From the NCBI RefSeq assembly GCF_020882245.1, contig NC_083598.1:25953858-26017857 (forward strand): a DNA stretch of 64,000 bases, given 5' to 3'. Shown piece by piece: positions 35,966 to 48,323 of this stretch. The notes below the pieces were generated by a model. The model did not search any database. It was not told the DNA's origin and worked only from the letters and a program-made list of their open reading frames with translations. This DNA comes from Rhopalosiphum padi. Its lineage: Eukaryota > Arthropoda > Insecta > Hemiptera > Aphididae. Both the position numbers and the translations under genes were made by a program. Within the stretch, counting starts at the first letter, position 1, and every line of letters starts with the position of its first letter.

Positions 35966-38900
35966 CTGCGATATAAATTCACAAAGCACCGGGCCACACC
36001 GTTTCAATTAAAATCAGTTTATACAACAACGAAACGTCTCGCTTACGCGAAATGTGCGCACTATCGTATAATAATTTACTCATTACGCGTTATTTTAAAT
36101 AATTTGTACACTCATGTATGTTTACTTGTGTGAGTATGATGTTAGATGATTAAAGTCATTCGATACGTTTTCACAAAACGTTGACAATATTGTGAAATCC
36201 AATCAAATATTTCTGTGAAAGATTTATTTAAAATTAGGTACATTCCTAATTTTTACGATAATACTTTTTTTTAATACTTTTAGCTTATTTTACTGTTTAT
36301 ATGTATAATATATTATATACTGCATGAATATTTTACTAAATATTTTAACAATTTAAACTTGAAAAGCTCTAAGTAGACAAAAAAAACTTTGAACTAGTAT
36401 TATTAGAGTTGAGATAAACTATTAGTCGATATCATAATATATTTATACCTTGACATTTTGGAAAAAATGCTATATACGCATCTATTTATTAGATGCGACT
36501 AAAGGTTACTCGAAAGTTTTAAAATGTATTAGAATTGCACCGTAATAAATTAATATAATTGTATTGCAATCTATGTGGTTGAAATTAACATTAGGTATAT
36601 CATACTTAATTAAATACAATGGACATCATACATTAAAAAGATACAAAATATTGAGATTTAATGATCTTATAGAAAACCAGATACATGCATAATTTAAGAA
36701 CGTACTTACTATTTCTTGTATACACCTAAGTTTAATATTGTTATTATAAATTATAAACTATTGTTTTGGGCTTATATTTTGGCAAATATATTTGCATTTT
36801 TAACAGTTTTCTAACCAAACATCTCATTGGTTAATGTATGAATTTAAGTAGCAGTTTTTACATAATTTTTTTTTGTTTTACTTCATCTATTAATTTGTTA
36901 GATTTTGAGTACAGAATTGGTTTTTTTGATAACGTGTTGTTTTAAATATATCTGAAGTAGGGTTAACCCATTGAAATTGCTCTAATGTTAAATATTTTTC
37001 TTTCATATTTGTCATAGAAAATGTTCAAATCGTTTTTTTTTTTTTACTTTTGTGCATTAATGTAAATATACATATTGTATTTTGTATTGTTCATAAGTTT
37101 TGTTTTAACATTTAAACAGTTGTAATTGTGTACCTATCGAGTAACCATGCACCTATATAATATTTATATTTTTTACGTTATATTATTAAAAATGAATAGA
37201 TACTAAAATCATTATTATTGTATAACACATACCAAAGTACTTGTGCAATTTGAATCAATTTATTACAAATTTACAAATTTAATATACTATCTCTATAGGT
37301 ACGATATTTTTCATACAATATTATATTAATATATTTTGATGAGGCAGACAAATTAATTAATATTAATATTTTATAAATATTACAAATATTTATTAAATCC
37401 ATATTTTATATATTATAGATTAATAATTATGTACATTTTCCTAAAGCTTATTTTAAAATTAATGGTAATATTAATTATTGAAAAATAATATATTGTGATA
37501 TAGTTTTTTAGTAAAGAATGTGGAAAATAATTCAGAAATCTTGGGTTTTAACAAGTAATTTTAAGTTAATTCATACTATAAAATTTAATATATAAGTTTA
37601 ATATAACTGTAATGTAACATAATTATGACATACTATTAAATAAGGTAACAAATACGAAGTACACAATATTTAGATAAATAGTATTGTAGAATTTAGTTTA
37701 CTTTTAGAGGTTAACGAAGACACATTATAAACACATGACTGGTTTTTTATGATTTTATTTTTTAAACGAACTTTGAAATTATTTTTAGATTAATAAAATA
37801 TTTTATATGCAAATATATTTTTGCAATAATCATTATTCATGTTTATAAATTGGAGAATCATTATTTTTATACTGTAAATAATTTAACAAAATATATTTCC
37901 ATAATTTCATGTATACCAAGTATTTGAAAAAAAAAATGATAAATTTAAATTATATTTAAATTTTTGAATGTCTTTTTCTTTATTTAACATATGTAATAAG
38001 ATAAACTGATGAATTTCAGTAAAAAAAAATAATATATATAATATGTAAATATTATATAAATATGTAATATATATATATTTATATATTATAATATAATTAA
38101 TCAATACATTCAGGAATACAATAAAATGTTCAGACATGTTGAGACTATTTATGTATTTTTGAAGAAAAATGCAAACTGATTTTAAGTTACTTTCACAGTG
38201 TTACATTTTGAGTTATAATGCAATTTTGACTATATATTGTATTAGTTCACATCTGCGTACAATATACTTACCTACTTCGTTATTTTATAATGGAAAAGTC
38301 TTGTTACAATCATGAACCCTACTTTATTTATTTACTTTACATTTGATTAGACAATAATATGGGTTTTGTATTTAAAATTTACTTTTACAAAGATCAATTA
38401 AATATATTTATAAAAAAAAATAGAATTTTTGTGAAGGTAGTTGTTATCACAATATGACTTCGATTTTTCATTAAATAATAGAAAAATTGTTACATCAATC
38501 ATTCTAAGGTTTGTTCTTAATTGGATAATATTAAGTATGTTAAAAATTATTTTATATTAATAATAAGGTTTGACCCTAATATTTAACCCTAAATATTTTA
38601 ATATTAAGCACTCATTATACTAGTACTTATTATTAATGACTATATAAAATACATTGTTTCTTTGCAATATTAAAAATGTGTACTTACATTCTTTTAATTA
38701 TATTGTTTAGACATCTATGACTAAATGATAGCAATGCTTACGCTTATTAAAAGAGATTGTGATATCAATTACTTTTGGTAAAAATTTACAATAAGTTTTG
38801 TATTATTAAAACAAATTAAATCCATTTATTGATCCGTCTGATTTATTGCTTAAGGTTTAGATACCTATATTAATTTTACATCGTATAATGCAAACTGTCG

Positions 38901-41900
38901 TTATTTTCCCATAAATTATTTTAAATGTCACGGAAAGCCATCAAAACCATCAACGATGTCAATGCGTAAGTTTATTTAAATGTGGTAATAAAAAAATGTT
39001 TATAGACAAATTGCTACAACACTGTTTATACATCACATGTCGAGAATATAATAATAATGATACTTGTTATTAATAATCAACACGAATTTTTATTATTATT
39101 ATTTTTTTTTTTTTAGTTTGCAATCATTTATGTCGTATACCATAACCTTTTTTACTATGCATAGCAGTCAAATGCGATAACTATCCATTTAGGACATTTT
39201 TTGGCACATACATATTTTAGTAACGTTTTGTTCTTACAAAAATTGTTTTAATATTATGGCGCGTAATTAGTATTAAATAATTTTCGAAGTAAAAATAAAA
39301 TTCTAATTTTTGATCAAACATTGAATTTAACTTTTTTTTCGCTTTGTATAATAACTAAAAAAAAGTAATTTAAAATCATTAAGATACGCGTTATGTAACA
39401 ATAATCGATAAAGTACATATTATAAATGTTAATATTGACAAAAATACCTTTTAGTATTTTACCTCACATATTCAAAAATAATATTATTGTTATGCCTTAT
39501 ATAATGACATTATTATTTTTAATCTTTATGAAAAATATCAAAAAATGTATTTTATTCAATATTATAATATAATTTTTTTATTTACATTACTTTTTAAATC
39601 ATGCATATTACAGCGTCTTTACAACCTTTAATTTAAAATTTTATTATGTGATTCGTGGTAATTTAATTATTAGTTTAAATAAATTAAATAAAAATGAATT
39701 GAAAACTTGAAAAATAATGGATCAAAATAAATATTTAAGGTTTTCATTTAAAAAGTGATAAATAATAAAAACATGTTGTTTAATACATCTTTACATTTTA
39801 TTACATACGTTTCTCTTACCTAATTGGTATTTGCATGTAAGCATTTAGATTATTGTCATGTGTATTAATTTATTTTATTAGGTATAAATTATTATCATTA
39901 TCCTTTTTCACTAAAGTTAAAAATTAAGCTAAATTACTTAAATAGTTAAATATATATTTCGACTTTTACATATTATTGAAATGTGATTTGTGGCAATTAT
40001 AATAATAATAATTATTGTGACACGTGTTGTGTATGCGTTAGATCTTAAAACCAATCGTGTGTGTAATATAAATAATTAATTCATTTTCATACAAAATAAA
40101 AAGTTTTAAAAGCCTAATTTTATATTCATTGGAGTATTGGATATTAAAACGTTAACATCTGGTTTTTGAAATTGCTAATTTCATAATTAGTGTTCACTCG
40201 TGCAAGTATTTCAAAATTAAGATATTATACAGCATAGGCATTGTAACGAAATGTAGCATTGTAATAGCATCTCTCCATAATCCACTTTCATTTGGAAGAA
40301 TAATGTTTAATCGTTTACTGGAATTAATGGCCATGTGTTTAATCCGGACGAGATATAAATTTAACTCTCCTTCGGTATGATGATTAATTTCCTACGTACT
40401 TTAGGTTTCGAGTGAAGCGAGGAAGCTATTGATTTTATAATGACTATAGTATTTTTAAGTTTTTTTCCCCAGTAGTATTTCATATTATAAAAATGTCTAC
40501 GCCATACGTATGTAATTATATTGGAAATTGAACAATGACTGTATTGGAGTACATTACTGGAATTTTCGTTAGACTTCGAAAAGTTGGTAAAACATAAGAA
40601 ATCACTAATGACTGTAACGGTCTATTTCGTCGAAATATCGATGATTTTTTGGTAAACCATTCCTTGACTATAAATCATAATCGCTTATAATTTATATACA
40701 TACATAGTTATCAAACCTAAGATACGAAAATATCAATATCCTTGGCCGAGATGAATGAATAAAATCGAGTATTATGCTTGTTTATGGTGTGTATAATGAT
40801 TAATGACTAATGATATATTGACAATAATTAATTTTATAAACATTAATATAACCAATTGTTACTTTACAAACCAGTAATTATTCAGTATTACTAACAATGT
40901 AAAATTTCGATATTAAACCAGAAAAAATACTTTTTCTGACATAGGATTATCAAGTATAATTCATTTTTTATCCACTAAATGTGTAAATAAAGTAGGAATT
41001 GTATTTAATAGTCACTAGTATGCGTATTAAGAACATGTAGGGTCCACCTGTTGGACAAAAGATATATTATTTACATTTTAAAAGGTAGCTATAACTAAAT
41101 ATTTTATGACAAGACGAATTTTAATATTCGATGGCTATTTGTATAGCACAGACATGTTCAAATAAAAAAAAATTGTGGGCTCGTGTAAATTCCAACAGTA
41201 TACGATTGTTAATTTATCCGTCAAAATTAAGGTAAACCATTACTTGGATATACTTTCATATTTTTATTCATCGATTAGTATAGTATAAATGTATAATAGG
41301 TATGTACAATGTATATAACCATCGTTTTTTTTTTTAAAAAAACTGCCATGTTTATCGTTATTTAATTTTTAATATATTATCGTATAATTTAAAAATAATT
41401 GATGTTTATTTTATGTCGATATGGACGATATGTACTTTAGACAAATTAATTATATCGATTTTTATATACAAACGCATTGGAAAATAATTTATTAATCAAC
41501 TATTTTATTGGGCTATTAGTTTTTTAAAACTACACACCACTTTATTTTTCTAAATTTAAAATCACTTATTTATCCATATAATTTCATATCACTATTAAAT
41601 AGAACAAAATATGACGTTATCTCTGTTTATTGATACTAACTCGCTCAACGTTTAGATCAACTGTCGATATTAATTATAACCACCGACACGGTTGTACGAA
41701 CTGTAATGATTATTACTCGCCTATGTATTAATTGCAGTTCGTCAAAATATATTTTTGATAATACTGCACAAAGTCATGGCGCGTGATGGCTTTATGAATT
41801 ATACAGAGACGAGTGGCTCACGGTATTTACGTTATTTGTACACAAGTACCAAGTTTTTTCCCGAACTATATGTCTTAATACCCCGCAGTATACCGGAAAA

Positions 41901-43841
41901 ACCCGCCAAACCGCTATACTAAATAAAAAAAAAACGACATCCGAGTAACTATGCAAGATATATCGATCGTGTGTAAAGACTAAAGTACAAAAGATTGTAA
42001 AGTAATTGTATTCAAAGACGTCATATCATAAAGTTTGTAATACATATACGATATATATATATATATATTAATATATATATATACACGTGTATATTATATG
42101 TATTATATATATAGTATGGGTACCTACGTTAAACCGTTTCAAATACCGCCAACTCTATAGGGCTGTGTGTAGTTCGATCATAAAAGATTGTTTCAAAACA
42201 ATATACATCGGCGGAGTTGACATATTATTATATCCTTATACAGTGTGCAGGTAAAATGTTCGTGCCGGTGAAGTTTTTACGAGTTTCTTATCGAACTCTA
42301 TGACACTCTAATCTCTATATTATGGACTATATACTACCGGAAAATCGGAGCAATTTTCAGTTCACCTCATTGTCGATTTATTTATTTGCTCCCGTAACCA
42401 ATCCAATTCAAAATTCCGTTTCTAAACACGTTGGTCACTTTGATCGAATTTGACGACAAACTGATTTCGTTATATTTTCGTGACAGACGTGCGTAGGTAC
42501 TTAATCGTATTTTTTAAACCACGAACTCCATTTTTTTTATCTACCTACATATTATTATTACATACCTATCTTAAAATGATGTAATGCATTATTAAAAAGT
42601 TCTGGTCTACATCCAATAATTTGAAATATGAATGTCTTTGGAAGCTGACACGTATGAATAATTATGAGTTTTTTTTTATTATACATTAAGCATCTCAGCG
42701 TCCTTAGTTCAAGAGAAAAACGTTTTATATTTTATTAGATTTATTTTTAATATTTTGATTAATTCTGACAATATATTATCAGACAAATTCAGTTAATGTT
42801 ACGCTTATATAGTAGGTATACGTTTAGTTATAATATAATGAGTACATTTTAACATTTTAACTATAGGAAACGTTTGGTGTAAATGCATGTTTTGTACATA
42901 ATTTAGTTAATATCTATTAAAATGTAGTATTACTAATATGAAAGTAAATATTTAACTTCTTTAGCTTTGTACCTAACCTATAACTGCAAAATTAAATGTT
43001 AACTATGATGTACACATATTTACTTAGAGAAAGATTAAATTATTGTTATATTAAATAATTATTTATAAGAGACTGACGTTGAAATATTTAAACATAAAGA
43101 GTTAATCTTTTAAAAAAACAATTACTTATTTGTTATTGTCTTAAGAAACTTTAAAACGTATTAGTTACAAAACTATATTTCTGTTTTATTTTATTTAGCC
43201 CAGCCAGCCCATTAATTTCAAGGGTAAACACAGAACAAACTTTTAAGAAATTCCCTGATATATTATTATATTATATTATATATTAATATCGAAATAATTA
43301 AGTTATATACGGTATGTTAAATATAATAGTGGTTTTAGATGAATAAAATAATAAATTACCTAGATAGGACAATATTAAGTGTCTTTATGAACTAAAGTGC
43401 TTGCATGCAGATTATTTGTACCTATTTTAATTTTTAGTACAACCTTTTGGGATTTGATGCAAATGTATCGTTATGTATGTAGAATATCATTATGCATATG
43501 GCACGAGAAACAATTCATTATCACTCGAAATATTCATCAGATTACATTATGTCTATACTTGAAATATTTCTGGTCCAAATGTCGGTGGGATATATATATT
43601 GAGTACGGATTGACATGAAAACATATTAGCGCATTGTATCTCATAAACGCGTTAGCGTTTTTATTATTATGGATTTTATACGACGGGATCGTGGTGGGGC
43701 CGTGGGGGGGATGCTAATTTTTCAAAACCACAATCGATAATGCTCTGACCGACAACAAAAGCTCGCGATTGGAAAAAAAAAATAAAACAAAAAAAATAGA
43801 CAACCGTCGGCACTCTGCATCGACGTCGCTTATTTATTTAC
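35966..43841 (-). other. Long first intron of isoform B (about 7.9 kb)
   Basis: The inferred donor is ACG|GTAAAT at 43841 and the acceptor is TCGCAG before 35965. The interior is AT-rich with no recognised gene. The small open frame at 37907-38137 (minus) is AT-driven. A long palindromic (TA)n region lies at 42051-42114. Confidence 0.55.
42051..42114. repeat. Palindromic TA-rich microsatellite with central ACACGTGT
   Basis: (AT)n tracts surround TACACGTGTA, which contains a CACGTG E-box palindrome. It lies in the first intron of isoform B, about 1.7 kb from the inferred start codon. Confidence 0.8.
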
Positions 43842-43848
43842 CGTCCAT
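43842..43848 (-). CDS. K2P isoform B, exon 1: inferred 7-nt coding part (ATG GAC G)
   Basis: Exon B2 needs a partner ending in phase 1 and supplying an initiator. In the CpG-rich patch at 43.8 kb the minus strand reads CAATAATGGACG|GTAAATAAA: an ATG with A at -3 and G at +4, then one codon and one base, then a usable donor. Joining to B2 gives M-D-G-P-G-G-E-G in frame. The coding part would be only ATGGACG, with the rest of the exon as 5' UTR extending upstream. The two overlapping open frames at 43838-44051 on the same strand are explained as UTR. This is inference from phase, start context and splice site; another upstream exon could replace it. Confidence 0.55.
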
Positions 43849-44950
43849 TATTGTCCGGAAACCGTGGCCAGTGATGCTGCAACGCCTGTAACGTACGGCG
43901 AGGAGTCCGTCGGCGCCTCGGACCGGAAATAGTGATAACTACGCGGTGGCTGCGGAAGTCGGGTGTATATCGTTGTGCCCTGCAGTATCGCGGTATAATA
44001 ATATTGTCGACGCGTAGTAATGGCAAAATAATTGGTAATCGCACAAATCACTGACGGGGCCTGCGACGGCCGTGTCGACGATAACGGGCTTAAAGGTACC
44101 TCTCAGCGACTCGATCATAATAATGATAATGATGTGATCTGTCGACCGGTCAACGGTCGTGGCCGTACTGAATAAACCGAAGGGTTCGTTTACATCGGGC
44201 CGAACTCGCGGTTGTTATTTTATTTTTTCCATTTCTCTTAGTATTTATTTTCACTCTCTCTCGCTCTGTCACTGGGCGTCCACATCCCTGTGTCTATCCC
44301 TCTCTCTCTCCACTCCGAGTCGTTTTTAAATTGCAGAGGTGGTTCCCGACTTAGACGCGCGTACTATGTGCGTGTATATATATATATAACATACTCACAC
44401 GAGTTTGTTGTCTTTCTGGTGATCCAAGCGATGTGTGCGCGCGTATGTGTGTGTGTGTGTGCGTGTGTGTGTGTAGAGTTGGCTGTGTTGGAATGACTAA
44501 TTGCGCTGCTGCGCGGCGGAGCAGTGTCACGTCTATAAATAGTATAATATAATGCGAGTGTCGTCGGACGTCGGTTCGCGAGGAACTGTTTTTCGAAGTC
44601 GACAAATCTGATGTGTGTACGGCGAGCACCGTGGAATAATAATCGCGTTCTTCTTCGATGAATCAATTTCGACCTGACCATCGAGTGACACAATTACATC
44701 AATGCCAATGCTGAATCGTATCCATTTTATAATCATGGCATTATAACAATATTATAGGATAAGAGATTCGGCGGTGTATACGGCAACCACAGACCGCAGT
44801 CTAACGTTACTGTCGGACACGTGCTCCATGTGATTTTCGGTTTTCGTATAATTATATTTTTAAACCCTACGGCGGAACGGCAAAAGTGAGCGCAATGATC
44901 CGCGTACAATAAATAATGATATAGTATTATCATTTAGTACGATCCGTCCT
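43849..44950 (-). promoter_or_regulatory. Probable promoter and 5' UTR zone of isoform B
   Basis: The sequence is clearly richer in G+C and CpG than the surrounding kilobases (GCGGCGCGCAGCAG, CGTCGACACGG, CGTCGGACGTCGG-like words). CT-rich runs at about 44252-44262 and 44300-44314 read GAGAGAG on the minus strand, matching the GAGA-factor type motif often found at insect promoters. A TATTTATAG word (44541-44533) and a TCATTC initiator-like word (44496-44491) occur on the minus strand, but their spacing, about 47 bp, is longer than usual. A CA/GT repeat at 44445-44474 lies inside. The small open frames here are not thought to be coding. Confidence 0.45.
44445..44474. repeat. GT microsatellite
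   Basis: (TG)n with single C interruptions, within the presumed isoform B promoter or leader region. Confidence 0.9.
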
Positions 44951-47900
44951 GTGTACCTACCTCTATAGCTCCATAGCGCGATGCTTTCATTTATCACTAT
45001 TGCTTTGTGTTCGCGTATCGTATTAGCGAACAAGTGGTCGGTCGAGTAAATGTACTCGAGTAATTAACGAGCATGTTAAATATTTCTAACGGATTTCGTC
45101 AAAAAGGGCGTTTAATTACATATAAATTTTAATGAAATTGTTAGCCTTTAGCAAATCGATTTTAGGTACACGTTATATTATTATATTGAGGGAAATTAAT
45201 TATAAATGACAAATTATTATTGACAAGTGGCAATTTTCAGTTTTCAGAAAATTATAATGGACGTAGTCACGTCGACTTAAATGATTATATTAATCTGTTT
45301 CAAATAATTTTGACTTTTGAGGATTTAATTAAATTTAATAATTATGACATCAATTTCATCTAACTTTCTAAACTTGATATATCGAGTCACTGAAGTTGTT
45401 GAGTGCGCTTTTGAAATGTTTTGAATTATAATTCAAATCTAAAATTATGCTATGCTAATATTGTTAAATAATTATTTAAAAGATATACAAGTTTTTTTTT
45501 TATAGGAAAATACTTTATAGTTTATATAGTTACTTTAAATACTTAATAATATTGTGGATCTATTAAACTATTTATTTTTAAATAGTAATCTATCCTTATT
45601 TTATACGTAGGTATTTGTTAATTTCTATTTCGGTATTTTTGTAATATAAAGTATGTTTTTCTTAATTTTTTCATATAATTGTCTTAACTCGACGTAATTT
45701 CATTACTTATAAATTATTAGTGCTGACTTGTACTTTTTATTCATTAAAAATATTTTAAACTAAAACAAAAAACTTTTTTTTTTAATATATAGATACTTAT
45801 AGATGCTTGATGACTCAAATATTAAAAAAATTTTTTTTATTTGCTCATCTATTTAAAACTATTTTTATAGTAAATATTTAGCAATCATACTTAGTTGTAA
45901 CGTCATTTCTGAAATTTATCATCACGTAATATATGAACTCAAAGATCATGCAGTGTATTTATATTTTGTACTTCAGTACTTTATGATTTTTTTAAAATAA
46001 TTTTATTTGTATGTAAAAATGTTTTAGTTATTCTGAGAGCAAATTTTGGTATATTGATGATTGGTTATCGTTGAAAAGTTATTTGCGTCTCATGGAAAAA
46101 AAAAACATCAAATCACGAAACTCAAACCAAATGTATAATGTAAATACGGTAATCAAAGTAATATAGTTATAAGCTAGATATAGTTCATTAAAAATGGTAT
46201 TGTTTGATCCAAAATAATCACGTTTGACACTTTATAATCACGTATAATATAATAATCGCGTTTGTAGATTTTGTCAAATGCAAAAAACACTTAAATATTT
46301 ACAAGATAATCTTAAAAGAGTAAATTAAATATTTCAAAGTTGTATGGAAACTGTTTTTTTTATCAATGCAATATTATTAAATTTATTTAGTACAAATAAA
46401 ACATTTAGTGTTTATTGGCAAGGGCATCCCGCCTTATCCAATTGCACTTTTTACCTAAAATAAATGATCGAATTGCACTTGGGTTAAAAAAAAGGTTATG
46501 GTCTAACTGGACTCGTGTAAAAAGCTGATAATTGTCGAACTGCTTTCGTATAGAAAAAGGGTTCCAACAAAAGTATTTGAAAAATAAACTTAAAAACTTT
46601 AAAAATGTTACGAATCTTATTTAGGAACGTTAGTCGTAAATACTTTAATAGCATTATATCGGTTCGTTAGTGCTCTTTTTATAATACGAGTTTTTCGATG
46701 TGAGTTAATACATAACCATGAAGAACCATCGAATGTACTTCGAAAAATGATTTTAAATTCAGTAAAGAGAAAAGCAGCTGTTTAAAGTATTTATAGACTA
46801 ATAAAAATTATCAGGGAAAAAGTTATCAACGTTCCTGTATAATTAACACAATTAATAAACTGTAATCAACTATGAAAACATAATATGTTATATATATTAT
46901 GTATTATGAACATAAATTCAATTTTACCAAAAGAGTGCAGTTTGACTAAAATAAATGCAACTCGACTATACTCGACAAGAGTTGTTAATATAACTTTGAG
47001 AGTTTTTTTTCTAATGAAATTAAAGTTGTATTAAATCATTTTGTATTTAACACAAAAACATTTTTCAGAAATATAAACGGTTTTCGTACACATTTAATTT
47101 TGTATTAATATTATTACTATTATTTTTAGACATTAAGTATAGAAATAAATAAATACATTTTTAAAATTAAAACGTTTGTTTAAATGTTGATGCATATTAC
47201 TAGTTTATACTTAAATACAGTATAGATATACGTTTTCCACTTATATTTGAACACAACATAATCACATTTAAGTGATAAAACGTATTATTATCGTCTAATA
47301 TTATTATGTTCTAGAATCATTAATCATGGGATGCAATCAAGATAAGCACTTACGTACAGTAATATTGAGGAGTATCTGTGCAACACGGAAGTGTCGGAGG
47401 ATATTTTTAATTTGAGTACCTAGTGAATTGATAGTGTTGGGAAATGGAGCAACAAGTGTCAGTCTTTTGAAGAACTTGTTTATCCGAAATGCATTTTCCA
47501 CCCATGGCTTCTTAATAGTACGTAAGTGCCATAAAGGATTTTATAGCACACGCTGTAATATTTTGTTGTGTGTTATAGGTATGAAAATTGTATTAGCAAT
47601 GTTGTTGTTTGGAAGTTTCTCCCCAGGCCATAAAAATCGACTACATTGCTAGCAATAACATCCATAACGCTTTAACAGGTTGATTCTCTACAACGTCATA
47701 AAAATACGAAGATTATGCTTTTCAGCTACTAAACAATATTTCGTTTAGCGATAGTGTGTTTATTGTATTGTACGGTGCAGTTGGCGTAGTATATATTATT
47801 TGCAGAAGTCGATAGGAAAACGGACGGGGGATGGAGCAGATACATATAGTATACATTTGTGAGTCACAAATCAAAATAATTAAATGCTTGTAATTTTAGA

Positions 47901-48280
47901 TTTTAAACGTAGCAAAAACGGCTATCACATATTTTAATTATTTTTTTTTTTTTGTTTTGTATAATTGGCCTTCTACCGATTTCTTTAACATGCGACGACG
48001 TTCAGCTTTCGTTCACCTGTCAGTCATCCTGTCCAATCTCTTCTTTTTCTACCGTCCACGGAGAATGACTTGGAAAACAGATAGTTTTACGTTTAATATA
48101 CTATTTTTTTTTTATTATTAACACGGAGTAGCTACCAGCTAAAGTCTACCCCGGCGATGTCTACGAGAACGAATACCGATGTACCGATGGGTATCCCTGA
48201 ATGTCCCTCGATGTATAATTATAAATATATGTACTGTAAACTAATCTTACCCGTGAAAAGTATCTTTGAAATAGTGTCTA

Positions 48281-48283
<3 letters not shown>
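44951..48283. other. Gene-free stretch upstream of the K2P locus
   Basis: AT-rich, no recognised exon. At 46435-46545 is a cluster of GAATTGCAC / ACTGGACTCG / TCGAACTGC words, with ATGCAACTCGACTATACTCG at about 46955, probably a decayed repeat. An inverted 12-mer GCACTTACGTAC (47346-47357) faces GTACGTAAGTGC (47518-47529), so the plus-strand open frame at 47428-47652 may lie in a mobile-element remnant. Confidence 0.45.

Positions 48284-48320
<37 letters not shown>
48284..48320. repeat. GT microsatellite (perfect)
   Basis: An uninterrupted (TG)18-like run in moderately GC-rich sequence; a small open frame across it is not considered coding. Confidence 0.95.

Positions 48321-48323
<3 letters not shown>

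Larger units (their letters stand above)
16012..43848 (-). other. K2P potassium channel locus with two alternative first halves
   Basis: This entry gives the whole gene; exons are listed separately. Isoform A joins 27767-27462, 25544-25244, 20804-20602, 18444-18136, 17870-17790 and 16609-16424: 1386 nt, 461 aa. Isoform B joins 43848-43842, 35965-35624, 34336-34098, 32056-31903 and the same four 3' exons: 1521 nt, 506 aa. Both totals are multiples of three and every junction is in phase. K2P subunits have the order M1, pore loop 1, M2, M3, pore loop 2, M4; two subunits form one leak-type potassium pore in the plasma membrane. Both filters are visible: TIGYG, with its glycine codon split between module and shared exon, and TIGFG. 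The M4 text YLVFGLALTSMCIN and the second filter STIGFGD are typical of the TWK/KCNK18-like insect and nematode channels, so that subgroup is likely, but the exact orthologue is not assigned. No transcript evidence is available. Confidence 0.85.

Noticed and set aside
35704..36133. Plus-strand frames over exon B2
   Set aside because: Shadow of the GC-rich N-terminal exon; no domain and no splice logic.
43838..44051. Two overlapping minus-strand frames of about 67 codons upstream of the inferred B start
   Set aside because: Neither ends in the phase needed for exon B2; the third frame with ATGGACG does, so these are taken as leader sequence.
44290..44693. Frames across the GT repeat at 44.4 kb
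   Set aside because: The translation is Thr-His or Val-Cys repeats from the microsatellite.
47428..47652. Plus-strand 74-codon frame
   Set aside because: Lies across one arm of a short inverted repeat, has no recognisable motif and its reverse strand shows only broken frames; more likely a mobile-element remnant.
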